A stretch of DNA of 64,000 nucleotides from Corynebacterium jeikeium (GCF_028609885.1 NZ_CP063195.1:2046001-2110000), one strand, 5' to 3'; positions 46,519-59,241 are shown, counted from the stretch's first letter. Made by a program: numbers and translations. The notes: generated by a model not told the origin, from the sequence alone.

Positions 46519-46560
46519 CGGCCCGCACTCCCCGGCGCTTGGGGAGTGCGGGCCGAAAAA
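46519..46560. terminator. Bidirectional terminator after 46490 and 46576 genes
   Basis: A perfect 15-bp, G+C-rich stem (CGGCCCGCACTCCCC / GGGGAGTGCGGGCCG) with a 7-nt loop lies between two convergent genes. On the minus strand it is followed by TTTGCTTG, and on the plus strand by AAAAACT. Confidence 0.87.
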
Positions 46561-46575
46561 CTATTTCAGCTTCTA

Positions 46576-47274
46576 TTAGGAGCCAGAGAGGCTTCCGGAC
46601 AGACTGCCGGAAGCACCGGAGCCGGCCGGAGCCGCACCCTTCTTCACCACGATCGGGGTGCCATTATCGAAGACCTTGTTGTTGTTCACAACAGCGCCGA
46701 CCTTCACACCTGCACCGTTCTTGTAGATACCCTCCTTCTCCGGAGCCTTCCAGGTGAAATCCAGCAGCAGCGGAGTGGCGGCATTAACCTTGGGCTTCTG
46801 CTTAATCAGCAGACCCTCCGTCCAAGAAACGCGAACCTCGGTACGGTCATCGGTCTGCTTCACTGCATACTCGGACTGACCCAGCTCGTGGACAGAGTCG
46901 CCGATCAGACCACCCTTGATGCGCTCAACCTTGGCCAGCTTGAAGCCCTTCGGCATCCACTCAAGAACCTCGTCGATGCGGGTATCACCCTTCACACCCT
47001 GAATCTCAACACGGGTCTTCACGGTAGCGCCCGGAGCAACGGTGGTTGCGCCGTGAACCTGCTTATACACGTCAACATTCCAGGCCGGGCCACCGACGTT
47101 ACCCAGCTTGATCTTGTCACCCTGCGGGACGTCCAGATCCTTCTTGCCACCCAGGGAACCAGTCAGGCCCCCCAGGGAGCCAGCCGGAGCAGCGGATGCA
47201 ACACTTACGCCACCGAAAGCCAGTGCAGATGCTGCGGCAATAGCGGTTGCGCTACGAACAAACTTAGAAGCCAT
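46576..47274 (-). CDS. Secreted protein of unknown function
   Basis: A 232-residue protein starting at ATG 47274 (MASKFVRSATAIAAAS), with AAAGG nine bases upstream; an upstream in-frame start is weaker. A signal peptide ends near ASA-AP at residue 29. A Gly/Leu/Ser-rich stretch follows (GSLGGLTGSLGG), then a beta-rich domain from about 45 to 210 (WNVDVYKQVHGATTVAPGATVKTRVEIQGVKGDTRIDEVLEWMPKGF, cut here for length) with no cysteines. A short Gly/Ser repeat (SGSLSGSLSGS) ends the protein. No anchor motif is seen, so it is probably released or loosely bound. Family not recognised; it resembles a corynebacterial exported protein. Confidence 0.75.
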   Translation of the reverse strand: MASKFVRSATAIAAASALAFGGVSVASAAPAGSLGGLTGSLGGKKDLDVPQGDKIKLGNVGGPAWNVDVYKQVHGATTVAPGATVKTRVEIQGVKGDTRIDEVLEWMPKGFKLAKVERIKGGLIGDSVHELGQSEYAVKQTDDRTEVRVSWTEGLLIKQKPKVNAATPLLLDFTWKAPEKEGIYKNGAGVKVGAVVNNNKVFDNGTPIVVKKGAAPAGSGASGSLSGSLSGS

Positions 47275-47409
47275 AGAGGAATACCTTTCGATCAACTTTG
47301 CAGGGGTCTGCAAACGACTTTGCGCTAAAGCATAACCTAGTTAGCGATACAAAATCAGTATTTCGGAAGTTTCCTCTGAAAAACCTCTAAGTCCGGAGCA
47401 AAACCGCTC

Positions 47410-48999
<1,590 letters not shown>

Positions 49000-49048
49000 G
49001 TCCCTAACTCTAACGCACCTGCGCGCCACGGGGCACACCGGTCGCTAG

Positions 49049-49480
49049 CTAGCCACGACCGTCCGTGAAGCGCTGCTTGTACCAATCCATCGACGGCGGG
49101 GAGAAAATCAGCCCAAGAGATACCGCCGCAATCACGCCGAAGATCGTCGCGAGCCAGAACACACTCGCCTTAATCACCGTGATCGTGATGAACACCAGCG
49201 TGACATGCGTGAGCACCAGTCCCGACAAACCCCACGTACGTCCCTGGATAATCATCGCTCCGAACAGCGCGAAGGCAAAGAAGTACAGCCCCACCATCAC
49301 GCCGGTGGCACCGACGTTCATCTTCACGGTCTCGTCGCCATGCTGTGGCTGGTAGCCCAGGTAGAGCACGGTCGTGGCGATGATGCCAATCACGCCGATT
49401 ATTATTGACGCCCACGACAGCACCGCTAGCTGCATCGGCAACCGGTCAGTTGTGCGCTGCCACCACTGGGAAATCTTCAT
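49049..49480 (-). CDS. Four-pass membrane protein of unknown function
   Basis: A 143-residue protein with four hydrophobic segments at about 16-42, 55-76, 82-104 and 106-127. It begins MKISQWWQRTTDRLPMQLAVLSW and ends in a charged tail (PSMDWYKQRFTDGRG). It sits between guaA and guaB3 on the same strand, with 49 bp to guaA and 42 bp to guaB3, so it is probably part of the transcript, but it has no visible link to purine synthesis. Small membrane proteins in this position occur in related corynebacteria. Family not recognised. Confidence 0.7.
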   Translation of the reverse strand: MKISQWWQRTTDRLPMQLAVLSWASIIIGVIGIIATTVLYLGYQPQHGDETVKMNVGATGVMVGLYFFAFALFGAMIIQGRTWGLSGLVLTHVTLVFITITVIKASVFWLATIFGVIAAVSLGLIFSPPSMDWYKQRFTDGRG

Positions 49481-49522
49481 TCAGATCAGTTGTGTCTTTC
49501 TGTATTAGCGGACGACCAAGTA

Positions 49523-50686
49523 CTAGCGGACGACCAGATCGACCTTCTGGAAGCTCTTAATATCCGTGTATCCACACTTAGCCATCGAGCGGCGCAGGGC
49601 GCCAATAATGTTCTCTCCACCAACCGGGTTGGCAGTCGGGCCGAACAGCAGCTCCTTCAGCGGCAGCGGCTCGTTCCCCAGGCCTACCTCTTCCACCAGG
49701 CCGCGCGGCAGCTTCGGGTGGCCCGCCGTGGACGGCCAGTACCAGTTAGGAGCGCCCGCGGAGGCAGCAGTGGCCAGGGGCAACCCCAGCGAAACGGCAT
49801 CCGCGCCACAGGCGATGGCCTTGGCTACGTCACCTGAATTGCGCAGCGAAGAATCGGCGATGATGTGGACGTAGCGGCCGCCCGTCTCGTCCAGGTAGTC
49901 GCGGCGCGCCGCGGCCGCATCGGCGATAGCAGTGGCCATTGGCACGTCGATGCCCAGCGAATCGTTGTTGGTGGTGTGGCCAGAGCCGATGATCACACCC
50001 GCCGCGCCGGTGCGCATCAGGTGCATGGCAGTGGTGTAGTCCACCACGCCACCGGCGATCACCGGGATGTCCAGGCTGCCGATGAACTCCTTCAGGTTCA
50101 GCGGCTCACCGTCGCGGTGTACGTGTTCTGCGGAGACCAGGGTGCCCTGGACCACCAGCAGATCCATGCCGGACTTGATCAGCGCCGGCGCGAGCTCGCG
50201 GGCGTTCTGCGGGGATACACGGACGGCGAAGCGGATACCCGATTCCCGTACCTGGTTCAGCCGCTCCTGCAGCAGATCCACGTTCAGATCCAGGGAGTGG
50301 AGGCGCTGCAGTTCCGCGTTGGCGCCGAAGATATCGGAGCCCGAGGCGGCGTCATCCTCCTCGAACAGTGCGGACTCTGCCTTCTGGGCAGCTTCAACAA
50401 CCCCGCGCAGAGCTGCGTCCAGGTCATCCACGCGACCCCAGAGGCCTTCGGCGTTGATCACCGGAAGGCCACCGAGCTGGCCAAACTCGATGGCGAACTC
50501 GGGCGTGACGATCGAGTCGGTCGGGTGCGTCATCACCGGGATGTCGAAGGAATAAGCGTCGATCTTCCACGACGTATCCACATCGTGCGAGCTGCGGGTG
50601 CGCCGGGACGGCACAATGTCAATCTGGTTCAGACCGTACACCCGGCGGGCAGCGCGCGAACGTCCGATGTCAACGTATTCCTGCAT
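49523..50686 (-). CDS. guaB3: GuaB3, IMP dehydrogenase-related protein
   Basis: A 387-residue TIM-barrel protein of the GuaB3 type, always next to guaB2 in actinobacteria, without CBS domains. It starts MQEYVDIGRSRAARRVYGLNQIDIVPSRRTRSSHDVD (in part), then SFDIPVMTHPTDSIVTPEFAIEFGQLGGLPVINAEGLW, VIAGGVVDYTTAMHLMRTGAAGVIIGSG, and GRYVHIIADSSLRNSGDVAKAIACGADAVSLG. The active-site cysteine loop of IMP dehydrogenase is not evident. GuaB3 has been linked to GMP reductase-like activity in some species; here this is inference. An AGGAG ribosome site lies ten bases upstream. Confidence 0.9.
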   Translation of the reverse strand: MQEYVDIGRSRAARRVYGLNQIDIVPSRRTRSSHDVDTSWKIDAYSFDIPVMTHPTDSIVTPEFAIEFGQLGGLPVINAEGLWGRVDDLDAALRGVVEAAQKAESALFEEDDAASGSDIFGANAELQRLHSLDLNVDLLQERLNQVRESGIRFAVRVSPQNARELAPALIKSGMDLLVVQGTLVSAEHVHRDGEPLNLKEFIGSLDIPVIAGGVVDYTTAMHLMRTGAAGVIIGSGHTTNNDSLGIDVPMATAIADAAAARRDYLDETGGRYVHIIADSSLRNSGDVAKAIACGADAVSLGLPLATAASAGAPNWYWPSTAGHPKLPRGLVEEVGLGNEPLPLKELLFGPTANPVGGENIIGALRRSMAKCGYTDIKSFQKVDLVVR

Positions 50687-50747
50687 GGCTGGATTGCTCC
50701 TTAAAGGCGTGCTTTAGCTGGCTAGATCTAGCTTGCTCTTGCTGGCT

Positions 50748-52316
<1,569 letters not shown>

Positions 52317-52454
52317 CTAGAAAATTCTGCGGCGCTGCCCCACCAGGGCTTGGGTGCCTGGGAGTTCTCGCCATCTTTTCGCCGATGTACTACAGAATAA
52401 CCCTTTGCAGCGCGTTTTTGTGTGCCGGGGTTAGGTAGCGCGGCGGGGCACGCA

Positions 52455-53690
52455 CTAGGGCGCCAGGTGGGTCAACGAAGTGACGAATACGCCGCTGGGA
52501 AGCCGAACACTCAAGTTACCTCCCGTAACGATCAACAACAGCGGAGGCGTATCCCAGGTAAACCTATCGGCGAAAGCCTGTAGGTTTTGAGCAGCCCTAT
52601 TCAGCACCTGGGAACTCTGTCCCAACTTAACCTCCACAAGCACCGTTCTGCCTGCCGATTCAAAAACCGCATCCACCTCTAGCCCGGATGCATCACGGGC
52701 GTGGAAGATCTGTCGCCCCGTGAGCACACGCAGGTCGTGCACCACCTGGGATTCAAACATCTGACCTGAGTATTCAAGGTTCTGCAGTAGCTTTTCCGGG
52801 GATGCCTCCAACACAGCTGCAGCCAACGCAGGATCCGCAAGGTGCCGTTTCGGCGCCTTGCGAAGGCTGGCACGCGAACGCAGATGTGAAGACCAGGCGC
52901 GTTGCTCCTCGGCAATAAAGATCCGCTGTAGCGCAGTGAGATACTCTCTAGTAGTTGCTCGATCAATATCAATATCGGTAGCGATCGCGCTAATGGACTG
53001 CTCTGTCGCCACCCCTCGCGCCAAGGAGCGCAAGAGCGCCTGAACCTTCACGGGATCCCGACGTCTGCCGTCGGTGACATTAATGTCTACGTGCGCCACG
53101 GTCTCTGCGTAGCTACGCAGGTTTTCCTGAGCCGCAGCTGTAGAAAAATGTCGGTTTCCAGGCCAACCTCCGTGGACCATACGGTCGATGACCCCTCGGA
53201 TATCCAACACAGTTTCACTGTTGTGCGTCAGTTCGCTTTCTTCCACCAGCTTCGAAAGGGACACAGCACCGTTGGAATGGCCAGACTCGTAGAAGCCGAA
53301 AGTGTGCATTCGCAACCGGGCTATTCTTCCCGCCCCGGAGTGGCGGGACTGCTCCTCCCCCGGCGCAGTTGAGCCTGTAAGGATGAATTGCCCCGGTGCT
53401 TGGCGCCGGTCAATCTCATGCCGCACTAGGTTCCATAGTCGGGGCTCCTCCTGCCATTCATCGAAAACGCGGGGAGTGGCACCATCCAGCGCCAGATCCG
53501 GCATGGTGTTGAGCTGTGTCTCTAGGTTAAGGTCCGTATCCACCTGCACGAGGCTGCCCGCTACTTGGCGCGCTGTCGCGGACTTTCCGCAGCCTTTCGG
53601 CCCTTCGATAAGCACTCCGCCGGCACGTTCTAAGGCGCTCTGCAGTCGCTTATCTTCAACCCTAGGAAGGTATTCCGCAGTCATCCTCAC
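52455..53690 (-). CDS. ATPase with DUF4143 nuclease-like C-terminal domain
   Basis: A 411-residue AAA-type protein. The N-terminal ATPase has Walker A GPKGCGKSATAR near residue 34, Walker B region TPRVFDEWQEEPRLW, the sensor FILTGSTAP and the GAGRIARLRMHTFGFYESGHS segment characteristic of this group. The C-terminal DUF4143 domain has an E-VD/VEVKLG arrangement (GLEVDAVFE, TVLVEVKLGQ) like a PD-(D/E)XK nuclease fold. The start is GTG 53690 with no good ribosome site. Between guaB2 and DUF5319, where related genomes have nothing, it looks inserted. Role unknown; possibly a mobile or selfish element component. Confidence 0.8.
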   Translation of the reverse strand: MRMTAEYLPRVEDKRLQSALERAGGVLIEGPKGCGKSATARQVAGSLVQVDTDLNLETQLNTMPDLALDGATPRVFDEWQEEPRLWNLVRHEIDRRQAPGQFILTGSTAPGEEQSRHSGAGRIARLRMHTFGFYESGHSNGAVSLSKLVEESELTHNSETVLDIRGVIDRMVHGGWPGNRHFSTAAAQENLRSYAETVAHVDINVTDGRRRDPVKVQALLRSLARGVATEQSISAIATDIDIDRATTREYLTALQRIFIAEEQRAWSSHLRSRASLRKAPKRHLADPALAAAVLEASPEKLLQNLEYSGQMFESQVVHDLRVLTGRQIFHARDASGLEVDAVFESAGRTVLVEVKLGQSSQVLNRAAQNLQAFADRFTWDTPPLLLIVTGGNLSVRLPSGVFVTSLTHLAP

Positions 53691-53709
53691 CAGCTATTTT
53701 CACTTGATC

Positions 53710-53824
53710 CATCAAATTGTCACTATTCCATTCCCCACTTTATCAGCGTTTCATTCACCAATTTGTAGCCGATCTATTCGCCAGTTTGCAAGCATTCTAT
53801 CCCTCAGTTTGTAGTGAGGCGATG
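53710..53824. repeat. Five 23-bp tandem repeats upstream of the DUF4143 gene
   Basis: Five head-to-tail 23-bp units run from 53710 to 53824. Units begin CATCAAATTG, CCCCACTTTA, CACCAATTTG, CGCCAGTTTG and CCTCAGTTTG and mostly end in a TTCCATT/TCTATT/TCTATC form. They share the pattern C-N-C-A-N-T-T-T-G. A degenerate sixth unit may precede them at 53688. They lie between divergent genes. Iteron-like arrays of this spacing usually bind a protein; no match to a known operator was seen. Confidence 0.72.
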
Positions 53825-53827
53825 CTT

Positions 53828-53858
53828 TTGCCTTGCATTGCCGACCACAGGGTACGGT
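53828..53858 (+). promoter_or_regulatory. Promoter of the DUF5319 gene, probably leaderless
   Basis: A -10-like TACGGT at 53853-53858 lies six bases before the GTG start at 53865, and TTGCCT at 53828 sits 19 bp upstream as a possible -35. The spacing to the start codon implies a leaderless transcript, common in corynebacteria. Confidence 0.45.
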
Positions 53859-53864
53859 GTTGGT

Positions 53865-54284
53865 GTGAGCTTTAACCACGATCAGATGCCGCCGGACCCT
53901 TTCGCCGATGATCCGAACGACCCTGCGTCGTTCCTGGATCCCGACGAGTTTAATGAGGCCGTTCCGCCGTTGTCTCCCGATGAGGTTCAGGCTCTGCGGG
54001 AGGATCTGCAGAACGTCCGGGATTTCCGCAAACTGTTGGAGCCGCGTGGGGTTCGGGGTATCACCATGCTGTGTGAGGATTGCGAGGACAGTCATTTCTA
54101 TGACTGGGACATCATCGAGTCGAATATTCGCACAATGTTGAACAACGAGCTTGTGCCAGTACACGAGCCTTCTGCGCAGCCAAACCCGAATGATTACGTG
54201 ACCTGGGATTATTGCCTGGGCTATGCGGACGCGATCGATTTCGCGTTCCACGGACTGCGCCCGCCGTTCCTCTGGGGGAAGTAG
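53865..54284 (+). CDS. DUF5319 family protein
   Basis: A 139-residue cytoplasmic protein starting at GTG 53865 (MSFNHDQMPPDPFADDP). It is acidic and Pro/Asp-rich at the N-terminus, with EFNEAVPPLSPDEVQALREDLQNV near 30-50, ITMLCEDCEDSHFYDWDII near 70 with a CxxC-type pair, and WDYCLGYADAIDFAFHGLRPPFLWG at the end. The position opposite rsdA, next to guaB2, is that of Rv3412 in M. tuberculosis. Function unknown; the cysteines hint at metal binding. It appears to be a leaderless transcript and converges on rsdA with no gap. Confidence 0.8.
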   Translation: MSFNHDQMPPDPFADDPNDPASFLDPDEFNEAVPPLSPDEVQALREDLQNVRDFRKLLEPRGVRGITMLCEDCEDSHFYDWDIIESNIRTMLNNELVPVHEPSAQPNPNDYVTWDYCLGYADAIDFAFHGLRPPFLWGK

Positions 54285-55187
54285 TTAGCTGCCTTCCGCG
54301 CGGGGGGAGTTGTAGTCGGTGAGCACCGGCAGCGGCTCTGGGTTACGTGGCCCGCCCGTGGTTGGAGTCGGCTGGTCCTGACGGGTTGCCGTAGGCTCGT
54401 TTGGCTTCTTCGTTTTCGAAGTCGTCTCGGTGGGGTTTGTCGGCGACGGCGCACCCATCGGCATAGCCGGCCCCGGCTGCTCAGGGGTATCCGTCCCACC
54501 GAGCAGAATGGTGGTCGTCGGGATTTCCTCCACAGCTGTGGCCTCGGGCGCCTTGGAGCTCTTTGTTGCGGGCTTGCCCGACTTACCCTCTTCCTTCTGG
54601 CGCCTCTCGTCGTTGGACTTGCGGTCGCTCTTTTCGCTGCGCCCCTGCTTGTCTGCAACGTTCTCTTCGTCGAGGACGCCACCTTGCCCACTAGCGGAGC
54701 TCTCAGCAAGACCGTTGGAGCCCTCTGCTTCCACGGCTTCCTGCTCGGCCACGGTATCGCGCTTCACTTGTGCGCCCTGCGAGCTGGAGTAGGCAGCGTA
54801 TCCCAGACCGCCCACGGCGATGGCTGCGGCCACTCCGCCGGCGATCAGCATGCTAGTCAGGGAAACTCCCCCGGCAGCGGCTGCCTTGGCGCTAGTGCGC
54901 AGCAGGCGCGAACCGTTGTCCGCACCCCCTACTGCTTCAGCCGCTTCAGCTTCAGATTCTTCGCCACTGTCTTCCGCAAACAGGAAGCTTACGTCCGGCG
55001 CAGGCGGAATATCCTGGTAAAGCTCCTCACGGCGGGCAACTAGATCCGCAAAAACAGGGTCGTTGGAATCAAAGTTTTCCGTTTCCGGAATCGCCTCGCC
55101 GCGGCCGATCGCATCAAGGATGCGATCTACATCCAGGATGGAAGCGAAGTTCTCCTCGCCCTCCCGGAAGCCGTCATTCTGCGCCAT
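54285..55187 (-). CDS. rsdA: Anti-sigma-D factor RsdA
   Basis: Single-pass membrane anti-sigma factor for SigD. The 300-residue protein begins with the SigD-binding segment: EENFASILDVDRILDAIGRGEAIP and DPVFADLVARREELYQDIPPAPDV (residues about 10-65). A membrane helix lies at about 112-135 (SLTSMLIAGGVAAAIAVGGLG), then a long Ser/Lys/Glu-rich extracellular part with TPEQPGPAMPMG and TTGGPRNPEPLPVLT. In mycobacteria the homologue is degraded to release SigD. It follows sigD by 45 bp on the same strand, as expected. The C-terminal tail is low complexity and likely variable. Confidence 0.86.
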   Translation of the reverse strand: MAQNDGFREGEENFASILDVDRILDAIGRGEAIPETENFDSNDPVFADLVARREELYQDIPPAPDVSFLFAEDSGEESEAEAAEAVGGADNGSRLLRTSAKAAAAGGVSLTSMLIAGGVAAAIAVGGLGYAAYSSSQGAQVKRDTVAEQEAVEAEGSNGLAESSASGQGGVLDEENVADKQGRSEKSDRKSNDERRQKEEGKSGKPATKSSKAPEATAVEEIPTTTILLGGTDTPEQPGPAMPMGAPSPTNPTETTSKTKKPNEPTATRQDQPTPTTGGPRNPEPLPVLTDYNSPRAEGS

Positions 55188-55232
55188 GGCTGCTGAGCTC
55201 TTTTCTTTCCTGAACTACCCGAGGGTAGCTAC

Positions 55233-55802
55233 CTACTTTTGAATAATTCCGTGCTTCTTAAGCTTCATAACCGCGCGGTGCTGAGCAACGCGAACGGCTG
55301 TTGGCTTCGAGCCCACGATCTCCGCGGTCTCCTCTGCGGAGTAGCCGTGAATAACTCGAAGAAGAAGGATTTCTCGTGATTTCTCACTGAGAATATCGAG
55401 CTTCCTAGCTAAATCGTTACATGAATCTTGGCTTAAGTACACCTCTTCAGGCGAATCCTGGAAACTCTCTTCCTCCGGTAGCTCCTCCGTCGGATCGGAC
55501 ATATCCCGGGTTTGGAAACGGTAGGCGTCAGTAATCTTGTTTCGCGCCACCTGGTAGACGAAGGCCATAAACGGCGCCCCGCGATCCTCGTACCCGGATA
55601 GAGCCTTGGCAACCGCAATACAGACGTCCTGTGCAACGTCATCGGGCGTGGGGTAGCCGTGCATGCTCAGCTTGCCGCGACAGAAAAGAACCACCTTTGG
55701 GTGGATGAGCTGAATAAGGCGATTAACGGCGCGACGGTCTTGAGCAATGGCAGCCGGGAGGAGATCTCGAATCTCCTCGTCGGTCTGCTGGTCTGCAGCC
55801 AT
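55233..55802 (-). CDS. sigD: RNA polymerase sigma factor SigD
   Basis: An ECF-type sigma factor. The start is ATG 55802 (MAADQQTDEEIRDLLPAAI), with AGGGA upstream; a longer frame adds 23 less likely residues. The 189-residue protein has region 2 (RLIQLIHPKVVLFCRGKLSMHG, PDDVAQDVCIAVAKALSGYEDRGAPFMAFVYQVARNKITDAYR, split), and region 4 (LSEKSREILLLRVIHGYSAEETAEIVGSKPTAVRVAQHRAVMKLK, split) with a helix-turn-helix. In corynebacteria SigD governs genes for mycolate and envelope synthesis. It is followed by its anti-sigma factor and shares the 489-bp upstream region with whcB. Confidence 0.92.
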   Translation of the reverse strand: MAADQQTDEEIRDLLPAAIAQDRRAVNRLIQLIHPKVVLFCRGKLSMHGYPTPDDVAQDVCIAVAKALSGYEDRGAPFMAFVYQVARNKITDAYRFQTRDMSDPTEELPEEESFQDSPEEVYLSQDSCNDLARKLDILSEKSREILLLRVIHGYSAEETAEIVGSKPTAVRVAQHRAVMKLKKHGIIQK

Positions 55803-56291
55803 CGTCCCTACTCCGTCAAATGCTCGAGCGTCTTTATCAACGTCTTTATCAATGTGGATTGAAACTATCACACCGCGCCGACAGTCCCAGATCGACTAAA
55901 AGGGGACTGTTCGATTTCTCCTCACGCGAATGCAATTGAACAAACCTGAAACATGTTCCCACTTTTGCTCCGATTTTTCAGCTAACCTCAACCTTCCTGG
56001 CAGCCTTATCTGGCGATCCCCCAGCAAGATCGCGGGAAGATCGCAGCAAGGAGCGAATTTTTTAACCCCCTTTGGGGGAACCTAGGCGTGGCGTAGAAAC
56101 AAGTTAATCCATTGTTCAACTAAGGGCGTTCCCGCAGGTAGGTGGCTACCGCTATGCGAAATAGGTATGTCACAACAGGTTTTGGCTACCCAAAAGGCAC
56201 TCGTTCGTTACTTAGAGTTCATTTAAGGATTGGAACCTCTCAGACGTCACTACAAGTGAGCATCTGAATTTTCACGAGGAGTAACCACCTA
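55803..56291. promoter_or_regulatory. Divergent sigD / whcB control region
   Basis: A 489-bp gap with no convincing gene. It holds AAGATCGC repeated within 12 bp near 56025-56045, a CCCCCTTTGGGGG inverted repeat at 56066-56078, and directly after it GGAACC at 56077 with GTT 20 bp later, which resembles a SigH-type (GGAAT-N-GTT) promoter facing whcB. The sigD promoter cannot be fixed by eye. Confidence 0.4.
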
Positions 56292-56597
56292 ATGCCACAG
56301 CCCAGCCAGCTTCCGGGACCTGCTTCTTCGACTTGGGAATGGCAACTCCATGGCGCATGCCGCGGGGCTGATTCTTCTGTCTTCTTCCACCCGGATGGCG
56401 AGCGTGGCCGTGCCCGTGCCATGCGCGAACACCGCGCCAAGGCCATCTGCCGTGAGTGCCCGGTGATTGAGCAGTGCCGCAACCACGCACTCAGCGTGGG
56501 CGAACCCTACGGCATCTGGGGCGGCCTCAGCGAGTCCGAGCGCGACGCTATCCTGCGCCCCACTTCTCGCAACCGCAACCGCCGCGTAGCCTCCTAG
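56292..56597 (+). CDS. whcB: WhiB-family iron-sulfur regulator, WhcB/WhiB3 type
   Basis: A 101-residue redox-sensing regulator with a [4Fe-4S] cluster. The four cysteines are in GACRG, ICRECPVIEQC (C-x2-C-x5-C), giving the WhiB pattern, and the GIWGGLSESERD motif follows. The basic tail (RPTSRNRNRRVAS) suits DNA binding. Position beside groEL1 and sigD matches whiB3 of M. tuberculosis and whcB of C. glutamicum. GAGGAG lies ten bases before the start. It is divergent from sigD and converges on groEL1 across a bidirectional terminator. Confidence 0.9.
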   Translation: MPQPSQLPGPASSTWEWQLHGACRGADSSVFFHPDGERGRARAMREHRAKAICRECPVIEQCRNHALSVGEPYGIWGGLSESERDAILRPTSRNRNRRVAS

Positions 56598-56618
56598 CAG
56601 CTGGCTCGGGCACACAAA

Positions 56619-56656
56619 GAATAAAGGGAGAGGGGGTTCATCCCTCTCCCTTTATT
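56619..56656. terminator. Bidirectional terminator between whcB and groEL1
   Basis: A perfect 15-bp stem (AATAAAGGGAGAGGG / CCCTCTCCCTTTATT) with an 8-nt loop lies between convergent genes, 22 bp after whcB and 33 bp before the end of groEL1. The stem carries TTTATT at its outer end, giving U-rich sequence on either transcript. Confidence 0.85.
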
Positions 56657-56689
56657 GCTGCCTAGCAGCGGGTTACAGCGGCTATCCCA

Positions 56690-58321
<1,632 letters not shown>

Positions 58322-58621
58322 TTACTTTTCGATGACAGCGAGGATGTCGCGCTGGGTCAGCAGCAGGTACTCTTCGCCGTTGTACTTCAGCTCGGTGCCG
58401 CCGTACTTGGAGAAGATGACGGTGTCACCCTCCTTCACATCCATCGGGATGCGGTCGTCGTCATCTGCCCAGCGACCGGGGCCGACAGCGATGACGGTAG
58501 CCTCCTGCGGCTTCTCCTTTGCGGAGTCCGGGATGACTAGGCCGGATGCGGTAGTGGTCTCCGCCTCGACGATCTGGACGAGGACGCGGTCCTCAAGGGG
58601 CTTGATGTTGACGTTAGCCAC
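58322..58621 (-). CDS. groES: Co-chaperonin GroES
   Basis: 10-kDa co-chaperonin capping GroEL. The 99-residue protein starts at GTG 58621 ([16 protein letters not shown]) with GGAGG eight bases upstream; a longer frame has no ribosome site. Landmarks are [26 protein letters not shown], the mobile-loop region, [55 protein letters not shown] (in part). Length is normal. It leads the groES-groEL1 operon behind a CIRCE element at 58739-58765. Confidence 0.96.
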   Translation of the reverse strand: MANVNIKPLEDRVLVQIVEAETTTASGLVIPDSAKEKPQEATVIAVGPGRWADDDDRIPMDVKEGDTVIFSKYGGTELKYNGEEYLLLTQRDILAVIEK

Positions 58622-58738
58622 GATTGAATACCTCCGTGTATTCGAGCTGTAGGTTTCACTCTTGTGAACTGTTGTGCCGGTTGGTTTTCCAGATACAGCC
58701 GTCGTCGCGGGTGAACAACTGTGAGTCAAACAACCTAT

Positions 58739-58765
58739 CTGGCACTCTACCCTCGCAAGTGCTAA
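58739..58765 (-). promoter_or_regulatory. CIRCE element (HrcA operator) of groES-groEL1
   Basis: CTGGCACTC at 58739-58747 and AAGTGCTAA at 58757-58765 frame a 9-bp spacer. Against the consensus TTAGCACTC-N9-GAGTGCTAA this has two and one mismatches. It lies 118 bp upstream of the groES start, the expected place for HrcA heat-shock control. Confidence 0.8.
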
Positions 58766-58812
58766 CGCTCAACCAGCCCCGGTGCTAGATCCCCGGCGTT
58801 AGATTCGCGGTG

Positions 58813-59241
58813 CTAGATCCCCTTGGTCAGGTTAATCACCGCGTTGTGCCACAGCTCGTAATCCTTCGCGTTGTCTTCCTTGTAGTTTTCAACTGCGCGG
58901 ATGCCGTTGTGGATCGACTCGATATCCTCGTCGGTCAGCCCCGCCCCCTCATCGCCGACGAACAGCACGGGACCGAGGATCGCACGAGCCGGGTCGGAAA
59001 TGAAGCTGGAATCGCCGGTCTCCTGCTCCTTGCGCCCCATGGAAGCCAGCGGGTTCGGCTCTGGATTCTCCGCCTTACGCGCGTCGGAGGAGTAGATGGC
59101 GGCGACAGTCAGGCCACTCTCCACGAAAACCACGTGCAGGCGGTCCTGCTCGCTTCCGCCCAGAACGTCGGCAGCCTCCGACAGGTCGATGTCCATTTCC
59201 TTCGTCTGAAGGTCAGGCGTTACCAGCATGCTGCGTGGCAT
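58813..59241 (-). CDS. Small cytoplasmic protein of unknown function
   Basis: A 142-residue protein, acidic, without membrane segments or signal. It starts MPRSMLVTPDLQTKEMDIDLSEAADVLGG and includes LHVVFVESGLTVAAIYSSDARKAENPEPNPLASMG, ILGPVLFVGDEGAGLTDEDIESIHNGIRAVENYKEDNAKDYELWHNAVINLTKG (in part). The DEGAGLTDEDI and NGIRAVENYKED segments look like a conserved helical end. Similar small proteins are found beside groES in corynebacteria. It has no clear link to the chaperonins. Function unknown; the family could not be named. Confidence 0.7.
   Translation of the reverse strand: MPRSMLVTPDLQTKEMDIDLSEAADVLGGSEQDRLHVVFVESGLTVAAIYSSDARKAENPEPNPLASMGRKEQETGDSSFISDPARAILGPVLFVGDEGAGLTDEDIESIHNGIRAVENYKEDNAKDYELWHNAVINLTKGI

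Noticed and set aside
53710..53824. CRISPR array of 23-bp units
   Set aside because: The units are contiguous without spacers, and too diverged from one another.
53751..54251. Minus-strand frame of 166 codons opposite DUF5319
   Set aside because: Antisense shadow that also runs through the tandem repeats; the DUF5319 frame has the conserved genomic position.
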